DNA of 64,000 nt from assembly GCA_017532155.1 (NCBI GenBank), contig JAFXJP010000016.1:1-64000 (forward strand), written 5' to 3'. Shown piece by piece: positions 15,600 through 24,081 of the stretch; the stretch's first letter is position 1, and the number at the start of each line of letters is the position of its first letter. The stretch comes from Clostridia bacterium. Lineage in GTDB: Bacteria; Bacillota; Clostridia; Christensenellales; Aristaeellaceae. A program made the position numbers and the translations under genes. The notes under the pieces were generated by a model. The model was not told the origin of the DNA, ran no database searches, and saw nothing but the letters and a program-made list of their open reading frames with translations.

Positions 15600-16463
15600 A
15601 TGCAAGACACTCAGGATATGATCCAGCGGTTGAATTTGAGCGGCAAAAAGCTGAGCAAATCCCACCGCCGGATCGCTGAATATATTGTAGAGCATTACGA
15701 CAAGGCGGTGTTTATGACCGCTGCCAAGCTTGGCGAAATGGTCGCCGTCAGCGAGAGCACAGTGGTGCGCTTTGCCGTTGCGCTGGGCTATGAAGGCTAT
15801 CCGCAGCTGCAGCGCAGCCTGCAGGAGCTGGTTCGCCATCGCCTCACCGTCACGCAGCGTTTTGAAATGTCGGCCGACATCAACCAGCAAAATGTTTTGT
15901 CCACAGTCCTTAAGACAGACATGCAGAACATCCGCTCCACCATCGAAGAGATTGATGAAAATGTGTTCCAGCAGGTTGTATCGGCACTGATGGGCGCCAA
16001 GCGGCTGTATATTCTCGGCCTGCGCTCGGCAGCTCCCCTGGCACAGTTTGCCGGCTATTATCTGCACTATATTTTTGACGATGTGCGTGTGGTTGCCACC
16101 GGCACCACCGACGTATTCGAAGCCATCTCCCGCGTGGAGGAGGGCGACGTGCTGCTGGGCATCAGCTTCCCACGTTATTCCAGCCGCACGATTGAAGCCA
16201 TGTCTTTTGCCCGTGCGCACAAGGCCAAGGTCATCGGCCTCACGGACGGCGCCATGAGCCCGCTGCACGATGTAGCGGATATCTGCCTGTCGGTGCATAC
16301 GGACATGGCCTCCTTTGTAGATTCCATGGCTGCCCCCATGAGCGTTATCAACGCGCTGATTGTAGCGCTTGGCATCATGAACCGCGAACAGCTTAACGCG
16401 CGGTTCAAACAACTGGAAGAGGTGTGGGACGCATACAGCGTCTATATGAATGAAGGTAAATGA
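15600..16463 (+). CDS. MurR/RpiR-family transcriptional regulator
   Basis: 287 residues: N-terminal RpiR helix-turn-helix (about 1-80; KLSKSHRRIAEYIVEHY, AVSESTVVRFAVALGYEGY) and a C-terminal SIS sugar-phosphate-binding domain (about 120-255; RLYILGLRSAAPLAQ, GDVLLGISFPRYSSRTI). Such proteins sense phosphosugars and control sugar or amino-sugar genes, but none is adjacent, so the target is unclear. The ATG at 15600 follows GAGGTG; the upstream in-frame ATG lies inside the promoter. Overlaps the next gene by 14 nt. Confidence 0.93.
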   Translation: MQDTQDMIQRLNLSGKKLSKSHRRIAEYIVEHYDKAVFMTAAKLGEMVAVSESTVVRFAVALGYEGYPQLQRSLQELVRHRLTVTQRFEMSADINQQNVLSTVLKTDMQNIRSTIEEIDENVFQQVVSALMGAKRLYILGLRSAAPLAQFAGYYLHYIFDDVRVVATGTTDVFEAISRVEEGDVLLGISFPRYSSRTIEAMSFARAHKAKVIGLTDGAMSPLHDVADICLSVHTDMASFVDSMAAPMSVINALIVALGIMNREQLNARFKQLEEVWDAYSVYMNEGK

Positions 16464-17706
16464 TGTAATTGTCATCGGCGGCGGCGCGGCGGGTCTTTCT
16501 GCCGCGCTGTTTGCTGCGCGCGCCGGAGCGCGCGTCACGATGCTGGAAAAGAACGAAAAATTCGGCAAAAAGCTATATATCACCGGCAAAGGCCGCTGCA
16601 ATCTGTGCAACGACTGTGAAACGGAAGAATTTTTGCGCAACGTGCCGCGCAATCCGCGCTTTTTGTATTCTGCGCTGCGCTTTTTGTCGCCCAAAGATCT
16701 GCAGCAGCTGATGAACGACCTGGGCTGTGAAACCAAGGTCGAACGCGGCAACCGCGTATTTCCCGTCAGCGATCATGCCAGCGACGTGTCCCGTGCCTTT
16801 ATGGACGGCCTGCGCGGACAGCAGCTCAAGATCGGCGTCAACGTCAAGGATATTGAGATCACCGATGGCAAGGTGACTGCCGTCATCGCCGAAGATACCG
16901 CCGGCACGCGCCGCATCCCCTGTGATGCGTGCATCATCACCACCGGCGGCGTCAGCTATCCCGTTACCGGTTCCACGGGCGACGGCTATGCCTTTGCCAA
17001 AAAGGCCGGACATACGATCGTGCCGCCGCTTCCCGCCCTGGTTCCGCTCATTACCAAGGAAGACTGGCCCAAGCAGCTGCAGGGGCTTTCTCTCAAAAAT
17101 GTTTGCCTAACCGCCCGTGTTCATGGTAAAATAAAATATAGCGAGCAGGGCGAAATGCTCTTTACACATTTTGGTATTTCCGGCCCGCTGGTGCTCACGC
17201 TCTCCAGCGCACTGGCTGCCTGCAACTGGAAGGATGTACAGCTGACGCTGGACATGAAGCCCGCGCTGACCGAAGAGCAGTTGGACGCGCGTATTCTGCG
17301 CGAACTGAGCGCATCCCCGCGCAAGCAGCTGCAGAATATCCTGCCCTCGCTTTTGCCCTCCCGCATGGCGGAAATTTTCCCGCAGCTGATTCATGTGGAC
17401 GGCGCCAAGCAGTGCGCACAGATCACCGCTGCCGAGCGTGCGCGCATGGTCGGCCAGCTCAAATCCCTGCCTATCACCGTGCTTTCTCCCCGTCCCATTG
17501 CCGAAGCCATTGTCACCTGCGGCGGCGTAAGCACCAAGGAAGTCGCCCCCGCCACGCTTATGAGCAAAAAAACCGAAGGGCTGTTCTTCGCCGGCGAGGT
17601 GCTGGACGTGGACGCCTATACCGGCGGCTTTAACCTGCAGATCGCCTTTTCCACCGGCGCGCTGGCAGGCCACAGCGCAGCGAATTACAATTTAGATCGT
17701 ACCTGA
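16450..17706 (+). CDS. BaiN/YhiN-type NAD(P)/FAD-dependent oxidoreductase
   Basis: 418-residue flavoprotein of the HI0933/YhiN family. Dinucleotide-binding motif VIGGGAAGLSAAL at residues 8-20, the family-specific NEKFGKKLYITGKGRCNLCN at about 36-55, TGGVSYPVTGSTGDGY, and the C-terminal FAD motif FFAGEVLDVDAYTGGFNLQ. One member (BaiN) reduces bile-acid intermediates, but most have no known substrate, so no reaction is claimed. Start ATG lies within the regulator's 3' end. Frequently found next to cmk or ispH in Clostridia; here it is followed by an exonuclease gene. Confidence 0.93.
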   Translation: MKVNDVIVIGGGAAGLSAALFAARAGARVTMLEKNEKFGKKLYITGKGRCNLCNDCETEEFLRNVPRNPRFLYSALRFLSPKDLQQLMNDLGCETKVERGNRVFPVSDHASDVSRAFMDGLRGQQLKIGVNVKDIEITDGKVTAVIAEDTAGTRRIPCDACIITTGGVSYPVTGSTGDGYAFAKKAGHTIVPPLPALVPLITKEDWPKQLQGLSLKNVCLTARVHGKIKYSEQGEMLFTHFGISGPLVLTLSSALAACNWKDVQLTLDMKPALTEEQLDARILRELSASPRKQLQNILPSLLPSRMAEIFPQLIHVDGAKQCAQITAAERARMVGQLKSLPITVLSPRPIAEAIVTCGGVSTKEVAPATLMSKKTEGLFFAGEVLDVDAYTGGFNLQIAFSTGALAGHSAANYNLDRT

Positions 17707-17726
17707 CGGAAGGACTGTTCATCACC

Positions 17727-18692
17727 ATGCATTATATCGTCCTGGACCTGGAATGGAACCAGCCTTTGTCCTATAATTCCTCTGCCTACCGTGCGGTGGG
17801 CGGCAGGCTGCTGTTTGAGCTCATTCAGATTGGCGCAGTCAAGCTGAACGAAAAGCTTGAGATTGTCGATACCTTCAATCAGCTCATCCAGCCCACGCAT
17901 TATGTCAAGCTGCATCCGCGCATCAAGCGCATCACCGGCATCAGTCAGGAGGATCTGTGCGACGCGCCGCAGTTTGCCGAGGCCGCCGGTCGCTTCCACG
18001 GCTGGTGCGGCGAGGATGCTGCGCTGCTCACCTGGGGCTGCGATGACATTTCTGTATTGCAGCAGAACCTCGATTTCTTTGAGTGCGGCCATCTGCCCTT
18101 CCCCCAATTTTATGATATGCAGCGCCTGTACGGCGAATTGGTTGGCGATACCAAGAACCGCGCAGGTCTGAAGGCCGCGATGGAGCATTTTGAAATTGAG
18201 CCTGATGAATCGCTTCCGTTTCATAATGCGCTCAATGACGCATACTATACTGCACTGGTGTTCCAGAAGTTCCCCGCGCCCGAAAAAGTGCTTTCCTGCC
18301 AGCAAACAGCGCGCAAGCTGGTGCACGAGGATCGTCAGCGCCGCCATGAAAAATGTGATACCATCCGCGTAGCCCGCATCTCCGAGGCTATGCGCGGCAA
18401 GCATACCATGACGCCTCCCTGCCCCGCCTGCGGCAAAAGAAACGAGCTTTCCGCCGATTATCTCACCTTGTCCGATGGCGCGCAGCAGGCGCTGTGCGTT
18501 TGCCCGGATCACGGGCTTTTCACCGTCCGCATCAAATTCCAGAAAGATGACAAGGGCCGCCGCGTCATGGTGCGCTCCTGCGCGCTGAGCGAAGAGCAGA
18601 GCCCTGCCTATATCTCCACCAAACTCATCCAATGGCAGAATAAGCTTTCTGCCCAGCGTACCGCGCAGAAAGCGCAAAAGGAAGCTGAATAA
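17727..18692 (+). CDS. DEDDh-type 3'-5' exonuclease with C-terminal zinc-binding-like region
   Basis: 321 residues. The N-terminal exonuclease domain (1-195) shows the DEDDh set: DLEW (Exo I), LLTWGCDDISVL (Exo II) and FHNALNDAYYT (Exo III), plus TGISQEDL, resembling ERI-1/KapD-type exonucleases. The C-terminal part has CPACGK and a second CVCPDHG pair, a possible zinc ribbon. Such enzymes trim RNA or DNA 3' ends. Lies 20 nt after the flavoprotein and 2 nt before the kinase, so part of the same operon. Confidence 0.88.
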   Translation: MHYIVLDLEWNQPLSYNSSAYRAVGGRLLFELIQIGAVKLNEKLEIVDTFNQLIQPTHYVKLHPRIKRITGISQEDLCDAPQFAEAAGRFHGWCGEDAALLTWGCDDISVLQQNLDFFECGHLPFPQFYDMQRLYGELVGDTKNRAGLKAAMEHFEIEPDESLPFHNALNDAYYTALVFQKFPAPEKVLSCQQTARKLVHEDRQRRHEKCDTIRVARISEAMRGKHTMTPPCPACGKRNELSADYLTLSDGAQQALCVCPDHGLFTVRIKFQKDDKGRRVMVRSCALSEEQSPAYISTKLIQWQNKLSAQRTAQKAQKEAE

Positions 18693-18694
18693 GA

Positions 18695-20350
18695 ATGATC
18701 CGCATTACCTGTAACGAAAAAGAATACCTGAGCGAGAGAGCAATCACTGTCGCTCAGGTTTTTTCGCATCTTTTGGATGAAAATCACGCCCCCGCGCTGG
18801 GCGCCTTCTGCGGCGGCCGCGTGCTGGAGCTGAACAGCATCCTCAAAAAAGACTGCGAGCTGACGCCCATCACCTTCTCCCACGAAGAAGGCCGCCGCAT
18901 TTACGAGCGCTCGCTGCGCTTTATATTGCTGCTGGCTGTGCATCGCTGCTATCCCGATGCACGCGTACGCATTGAGCATTCCATCGGCTTTGGCTTGTAT
19001 TTTGAGCTGGATGGCAAGCGCGTTACGCAATCCGACGTCTTGCTGATTGAGGATACCATGCGCGAAATCGTGCGGGAAAATCTGCCCTTTATCCGCAATA
19101 AATGGTCGCGCGAAGAAGCAATCGACTATTTCTCCGCCCTGGGCTGGCAGGATAAGGCCGATCTGCTTTCCTACCGCACTTACGATTATTTCCACATCTA
19201 CGAATGCGGCGGCCTGGCAGAATACTTCTACGGCGCCATGCTGCCCGAAACCGGTATGGCAAAGGTCTTTTCGCTGCGCTATCATCCGCCGGGACTGATC
19301 CTGCAGATGCCCGCGCCCGCCGATCCCAGCGTTCCCGCGCCTTACATTTCGCGACCCAAGCACATGGCCACCTTCTTTGAAAGCAATTACTGGTGCGAGA
19401 TTCTCGGCTGCCAGAATGCTGCCGACCTCAATCACCTGATCACCGATAACAAGCTGCGCGAGTTCATCCGCGTCAACGAAGCGCTGCATGATCAGTCGCT
19501 CTCGCGCATTGCGGAGGATATCCTGCGCATGGCAGCGCGCGCCGTTTTTGTAGCCGGCCCTTCCTCCAGCGGCAAAACCACCACAGCCAACCGCCTCAAA
19601 ATCCATTTGCAGGTGCTGGGCATGAAGCCCATCCTCATTTCGATGGACGACTTCTATCTCAATCGTCCCGACGTACCGCTGGATGATGACGGCAAGCCCG
19701 ATCTGGAATCGCTGTATGCGCTGGATGTAAATCTCTTCCGCCAGTGCATCCGCGGCCTGCTGGATGGCGAAGAGGTCATCATGCCGCGCTACGATTTTTC
19801 CACCGGCATGCGCAAAAAGGAAGGCGTTCCGCTGCGTATGCAGCGCAACCAGATTCTGATCATTGAGGGCATCCACGGCCTTAATCCCGTGCTGCACGAA
19901 GGCTTTGATCCCGGCGAAATCTGCAAGTTCTACCTGTCTGAGCTCACCTGCCTGAACCTGGATGATCACAATCGCATCCGTACGACGGACGCGCGTCTGC
20001 TGCGCCGCATCGTGCGCGATTACCAGTTCCGCGGCACCACGCCCGAAAAGACGCTCACCATGTGGGACAGCGTACGCGCCGGCGAGGAAAAGTGGATTTT
20101 CCCCTATCAGGAGCAGGCAGACATCGTCTTTAATACGGCCCTTCATTATGAATTGCCCGTGCTCAAACCCATTGCCTATCATATGCTCAGCAGCATCGGC
20201 CCGGAGCATCCCTGCTATTTCCGCGCGCACAGGCTCACGCGCATGCTCAATTATTTCCTGCCTGCGCCGCAGGATGTGCTCAGCGAAATCCCGCCGCTTT
20301 CCATCCTGCGCGAATTCATCGGCGGCAATACGCTCTACGATGCGCCGTGA
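18695..20350 (+). CDS. Uridine kinase-like nucleoside kinase with TGS/ThrRS-like N-terminus
   Basis: 551 residues. N-terminal TGS-like domain (1-60) and a ThrRS second-additional-domain-like part with HSIGFGLYFEL, followed by a linker and a P-loop kinase resembling uridine kinase: Walker A AGPSSSGKTT with Lys294, ISMDDFYLNR, RYDFSTG, IIEGIHGLNP, and RRIVRDYQFRG. This fused architecture is a known Firmicute family annotated as nucleoside kinase; the exact substrate is not established. Starts 2 nt after the exonuclease stop. Confidence 0.9.
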   Translation: MIRITCNEKEYLSERAITVAQVFSHLLDENHAPALGAFCGGRVLELNSILKKDCELTPITFSHEEGRRIYERSLRFILLLAVHRCYPDARVRIEHSIGFGLYFELDGKRVTQSDVLLIEDTMREIVRENLPFIRNKWSREEAIDYFSALGWQDKADLLSYRTYDYFHIYECGGLAEYFYGAMLPETGMAKVFSLRYHPPGLILQMPAPADPSVPAPYISRPKHMATFFESNYWCEILGCQNAADLNHLITDNKLREFIRVNEALHDQSLSRIAEDILRMAARAVFVAGPSSSGKTTTANRLKIHLQVLGMKPILISMDDFYLNRPDVPLDDDGKPDLESLYALDVNLFRQCIRGLLDGEEVIMPRYDFSTGMRKKEGVPLRMQRNQILIIEGIHGLNPVLHEGFDPGEICKFYLSELTCLNLDDHNRIRTTDARLLRRIVRDYQFRGTTPEKTLTMWDSVRAGEEKWIFPYQEQADIVFNTALHYELPVLKPIAYHMLSSIGPEHPCYFRAHRLTRMLNYFLPAPQDVLSEIPPLSILREFIGGNTLYDAP

Positions 20351-20377
20351 CCGCCCTTGAAATTGCCATGATAAATG

Positions 20378-20417
20378 ATCGCCTCCTTGCGCACAATAGC
20401 CGCGAGGAGGCGATTTT
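20378..20417 (+). terminator. Hairpin that is both terminator-like and sequesters the next ribosome-binding site
   Basis: Perfect 10-bp stem ATCGCCTCCT (20378-20387) / AGGAGGCGAT (20405-20414) followed by TTTT then CC. The 3' arm contains the AGGAGG used by the lipoprotein gene starting at 20420. Confidence 0.7.
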
Positions 20418-20419
20418 CC

Positions 20420-20962
20420 TTGAAGAAAGTCATTATTTTCACCCTATGCGCAAGCGCCGCACTGCTGCTGTGCGGCTGCACCACCAATGCCGATCCCGCG
20501 CCGGGCAAGGTTTCAACATCCCCCAGCACTGCGCCCATGACCAGCGCCGCGCCCTCAGCCACCACGCTCCCGGACGCCGCCAAGGACATGCTGACAAACA
20601 CTGTCAATAAAATCATGGGCACGGATGACGCGCTCAAGGCCTCGCAGGAGATCCGCGACGCTGTCAGCAAGCTCACCGAAATTGATACTGCCGTATGCGC
20701 TGCCGCCGGAGACAGCGCCGCCATTGGCGTCACCTACACCTCCACCTATCAGGGCAAAATGGACGACCGGCTGCGCGGCATGATCTATGCGCGCGTCAAG
20801 GCCATTCACCCGGGCATTACCACCATCTATGTAACGGATGACGCTGCGCAGAGCAATGAAATTGCATCTCTGTATCAGATGCTGCAAAGCGGCGGCTCCT
20901 ATGAAACGGTAGAGGGCAGCCTCGCCTCGCTGACGGCCGGCATGGAGCCCTATCAGGAATAA
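20420..20962 (+). CDS. YhcN/YlaJ-type sporulation lipoprotein
   Basis: 180 residues starting at TTG 20420 (AGGAGG 9 nt upstream). Lipoprotein signal peptide KKVIIFTLCASAALLLCGC with lipobox LCGC, a low-complexity Ser/Thr/Pro/Ala linker (about 25-52), then a domain with the YhcN/YlaJ pattern: an alternating strand-helix core with AVCAAAGDSAAIGVTY and IHPGITTIYVTDDAA. Members are spore-membrane lipoproteins with roles in germination or outgrowth. The ribosome-binding site lies in a stable hairpin, so translation may be conditional. The next gene starts 3 nt after the stop. Confidence 0.78.
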   Translation: MKKVIIFTLCASAALLLCGCTTNADPAPGKVSTSPSTAPMTSAAPSATTLPDAAKDMLTNTVNKIMGTDDALKASQEIRDAVSKLTEIDTAVCAAAGDSAAIGVTYTSTYQGKMDDRLRGMIYARVKAIHPGITTIYVTDDAAQSNEIASLYQMLQSGGSYETVEGSLASLTAGMEPYQE

Positions 20963-20965
20963 ACG

Positions 20966-21397
20966 ATGGACCGCATCTATCTTCTCACGCGGCGCACACT
21001 TTTGTGCGCCGTCTTTGCATGCCCGCTGGCGCTGCTTTCTCCCTGGCTCGGCGCGCTGTGCCAGCTATTCTTTTCGCTGTATGCTGCCGCATTTATGCCA
21101 ATCACTGCGCCGCTATGGAAAAAGCGGCAGGCTTCCCCTGCCGCTTGCATGCGCCGTATGCTTTTTCCCTGTGCCAGCGCGCTCTTTCTGGGATATTTCC
21201 CCCGTTTTCTGCTGCTTGCTGTATTTCCATCCATGCACATTCTCACGCGTCAGCTGATCGATTTATTCTCTTGTGGTACAGCGCTTTTGCTGCAGTGCCA
21301 ATTGCTGCGTTTTTTCCCTTATGAACGCAAAGAACACGCCTGCTTTTCTCTGATCTGCCTGTTTTTCTTTATCGCCTGTATGCTATCAGTCGGGTAG
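20966..21397 (+). CDS. Hypothetical four-helix membrane protein
   Basis: 143 residues with about four hydrophobic segments and short basic loops; Cys-rich helices (CAVFACPLALL, FSLICLFFFIACML). No family recognised. It begins 3 nt after the sporulation lipoprotein stop, suggesting translational coupling and perhaps a spore-related role, which is inference only. The 3' end overlaps the convergent SipL-like gene by 29 nt, so it has no room for its own terminator. Confidence 0.55.
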   Translation: MDRIYLLTRRTLLCAVFACPLALLSPWLGALCQLFFSLYAAAFMPITAPLWKKRQASPAACMRRMLFPCASALFLGYFPRFLLLAVFPSMHILTRQLIDLFSCGTALLLQCQLLRFFPYERKEHACFSLICLFFFIACMLSVG

Positions 21398-22892
21398 CAA
21401 GCGGCAAGGGCGCATCCACCGCACATTCCTTCACAGGTTCATTCAGCGCCTTGATTTTCTCTTCATTCAGTCGATAGCGTTTCATCACATCCCACAACCG
21501 TTCACCCGGCTGGGTGATATACAGCGCCAGTTCGCTGCCATGCGCAGCAAGACCATCGCGCTCCATGCTGCCAAGCGCAAACACCTGCGCGTACCTTTCC
21601 CCGTCGGCATGCAGCGTAATCACGCAGCGCACCTCCGCCCGATCGCCCGATACCATCGAGGCTTCCACATGCGAGGCACTGAGTGAAAGCATATCCTCCG
21701 CCCGGGCGCTGCCGGCAAAATGCAGCCTCAGCGGCTCCTCCGCAGTATAAGACACCGGAATGCCGCTGTCTTCAGTCATATACAAAAGCGTCGTGCACAG
21801 CGACATATCCACCGTCAGCCGCCCGCCCTGCTCGCTGGCGCCAGCCAATACCGGCCGTGCAAAGGCGCACAGCACCGTTTTGATGCGCGGCGCATTTTCC
21901 GGCAGCATCAGCTGCACGCGGGCGCTCTCGGCAGTCTGTTCATTGATCATCTCCGTGCAAAAGGACAGCACTTTTCCTTCCGACACGGTGCCGGAATCCG
22001 TCGCAAAAGCATCCGTTACCAGATGCACTTCCTGCTCGCGAATGGCCGCCAGCTTCACATGCAGCCCTACCTCCGCCCGCAGCACAGCGCCGCTCTCATC
22101 GCCCTCCAACGCCACCGCCGTATCCGTCACCTCCGCCGACGCCGACAGCATATCGCCCATCTCGCCGCCCAGCGTTACAGTCTGTTCAAAAGGCAGGCTG
22201 TGCTGCGAATATAACACCGGCCGTCCCGGCAGAGAAGAAGCAAAGCACGCCGTCAGATCAATGCTGCCGGTAACCGTCGCCCGGCCATCGGCGCCGCCAA
22301 TAATATCCTCCACCCGCGCCTCAGCCTGCGACAGCAGCGCCTCCTGCGCGCCCAGCACATCGCTTATCTCAACTTCCTCGCGAATCAGCCCCTGCTCAGC
22401 TCCGCTGCCTACCACAATCTGCGTACAAATCTCTTTTTCGAGCGTCTGCACATCCGCTTCCGATACGCGCGCTACTACGCTCTCTTCCTGATTGAACAGC
22501 GCTGACGCATAGATATTCAGATCCGCACGCAGCAGCAAACGCCCGTTAAATACGCGCGACTGCACCTGGCTGACCTCGCATACCGGCGTATAATCCGCCG
22601 TTTCCTGCGCATTGAGCGCGCGCGAGAAGTCATGGCTCACCTGCGCCGCCTTCACGCGCGTGAGATCTCCCTGCGCATACAGTGCAAAAAAATCCACCCG
22701 GCCGCTCACCGTCACGCGTCCGGCAGAAGCTTCGCATACCTGCGGTACCGCCCGGGCGTCTGCATACAGCACGCGCACTTCATCGCGCAATCCGCCCGGC
22801 AGCATCACCTCTGCTTCCACCGTCGTCTGCTGCGGCGCCGCCTGCAATGCGCTGGCGCTGATTACCGTTTCCTTTACCAATTGAATGCTCAT
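21369..22892 (-). CDS. SipL-like spore-coat morphogenesis protein (DUF3794 repeats and LysM)
   Basis: 507 residues. Three DUF3794-type beta domains (about 30-145, 175-290, 300-425) precede a C-terminal LysM domain (about 450-500; QPGERLWDVMKRYRLNEEKI). This architecture is that of SipL, the clostridial protein that links SpoIVA to the coat through its LysM domain; SpoVM, also encoded in this window, acts in the same assembly. No signal peptide. The ATG at 22892 has AGGGGG 9 nt upstream; the in-frame ATG six codons earlier lacks a site. Confidence 0.85.
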   Translation of the reverse strand: MSIQLVKETVISASALQAAPQQTTVEAEVMLPGGLRDEVRVLYADARAVPQVCEASAGRVTVSGRVDFFALYAQGDLTRVKAAQVSHDFSRALNAQETADYTPVCEVSQVQSRVFNGRLLLRADLNIYASALFNQEESVVARVSEADVQTLEKEICTQIVVGSGAEQGLIREEVEISDVLGAQEALLSQAEARVEDIIGGADGRATVTGSIDLTACFASSLPGRPVLYSQHSLPFEQTVTLGGEMGDMLSASAEVTDTAVALEGDESGAVLRAEVGLHVKLAAIREQEVHLVTDAFATDSGTVSEGKVLSFCTEMINEQTAESARVQLMLPENAPRIKTVLCAFARPVLAGASEQGGRLTVDMSLCTTLLYMTEDSGIPVSYTAEEPLRLHFAGSARAEDMLSLSASHVEASMVSGDRAEVRCVITLHADGERYAQVFALGSMERDGLAAHGSELALYITQPGERLWDVMKRYRLNEEKIKALNEPVKECAVDAPLPLATRLIAYRR

Positions 22893-22990
22893 GGCATAAT
22901 CCCCCTTCATTTCTGCTCCATGCTTATGGGATTACGCTGCAAATTATACCAGCATAAACCGTCGTATCCTGGCTATTTTCGTTTAATCGC

Positions 22991-23019
22991 TTGATTCGAT
23001 GCAGCATTTGTGCTATAAT
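22991..23019 (+). promoter_or_regulatory. Promoter of the methyltransferase gene
   Basis: TTGATT (22991-22996), 17-nt spacer, TATAAT (23014-23019). Confidence 0.78.
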
Positions 23020-23053
23020 TCCAATCACCAAGATTGCCATAGAGAGGCCTTTC

Positions 23054-24049
23054 ATGTTCTACGCCTATCAACTTAAGCCCCATCCCAATCCCCGTTATCA
23101 GCAATCCATGTTTGATCTGAGCAAAAAGGAGCTTGCCTGCATGCTTCTTTCTTGCGGCATAGACTCCCCCATCGAGGAACGCGTGCTGGGCGGCACGCCG
23201 TTTCTCTGTTTTTCGTGCGATCAGCAGCCGCCGGCCATCGCTTCCTTTCTGGCTGCGCATTCCGGGCTGTATCTGGCAGCCGAATTACAAGGCGATCTTT
23301 TACGCCCGCTGATACTTCCTCGGCCTGATTATCTGCCCGCCGATATGCCGGACGTGCTCAAGTATAAGGGCAAAACAAACACCGCCTTTACGCACATGAT
23401 GATCAACCTCGCCCTCGCCGCCGGGCAAATGTACAAGGCGCCCGCGCCCTGCATTCTGGATCCCATCTGCGGCCACGGCACGACGCTGTTTTGCGCGCTG
23501 ACGCGCGGCATGGACGCCATCGGCATTGAAAGCGACCGTAAAAGTGTGCAGGAAGGCAGTGCTTATGCGCTCAAATGGCTGCAGACAAACCGCATCAAGC
23601 ATCAATGTGATCGCACAGGCCGCACCATCCCCGGCGGTAAAAATGCGCCGGAAACGCGCATCACCACGCAATTGGAAAACAAGCGCTCCCTTTCTTTCCT
23701 GCTGGCCGACACCCGCAACACTGCACATCTGATGCGCAAAAAGCCAGCGCACGCCCTGGTTGCCGATCTGCCCTACGGCGTGCAGCATGCACCGACAGAA
23801 AACGGCAAGATGAGCTCGCTGGAAAACCTTCTTGCCGATGCGCTGCCTGCCTGGCGCGCTTCTCTTCTGCCCGGCGCTGCTGCCGTGCTTTCCTTCAACA
23901 CCTACACGCTCAAGCGCAAAACGCTGCAGCAATTGATGGAGGACGCCGGCTTTACTGTATTAACCGAGCCGCCTTATGATGATTTTGAACACTGGGTCGA
24001 GCAAGCCGTCAACCGTGATGTGATTGTCGCCCTGAATTTGAAAAAGTAA
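23054..24049 (+). CDS. TRM11/UPF0020-like nucleic-acid methyltransferase
   Basis: 331 residues. The Rossmann methyltransferase domain (about 125-320) carries the SAM-binding motif DPICGHGTTLFCAL and the catalytic-type motif ADLPYGVQH, the D/N-P-P-Y-like loop found in base N-methyltransferases such as Trm11 and RlmK/L relatives. The N-terminal 120 residues may be a divergent RNA-binding part. The substrate (tRNA, rRNA or DNA) is not determined. The ATG at 23054 follows GAGAGG. rho follows after 32 nt. Confidence 0.82.
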   Translation: MFYAYQLKPHPNPRYQQSMFDLSKKELACMLLSCGIDSPIEERVLGGTPFLCFSCDQQPPAIASFLAAHSGLYLAAELQGDLLRPLILPRPDYLPADMPDVLKYKGKTNTAFTHMMINLALAAGQMYKAPAPCILDPICGHGTTLFCALTRGMDAIGIESDRKSVQEGSAYALKWLQTNRIKHQCDRTGRTIPGGKNAPETRITTQLENKRSLSFLLADTRNTAHLMRKKPAHALVADLPYGVQHAPTENGKMSSLENLLADALPAWRASLLPGAAAVLSFNTYTLKRKTLQQLMEDAGFTVLTEPPYDDFEHWVEQAVNRDVIVALNLKK

Positions 24050-24081
24050 GCTACCTGCCGCCTATCAAGGAGGATACAACA

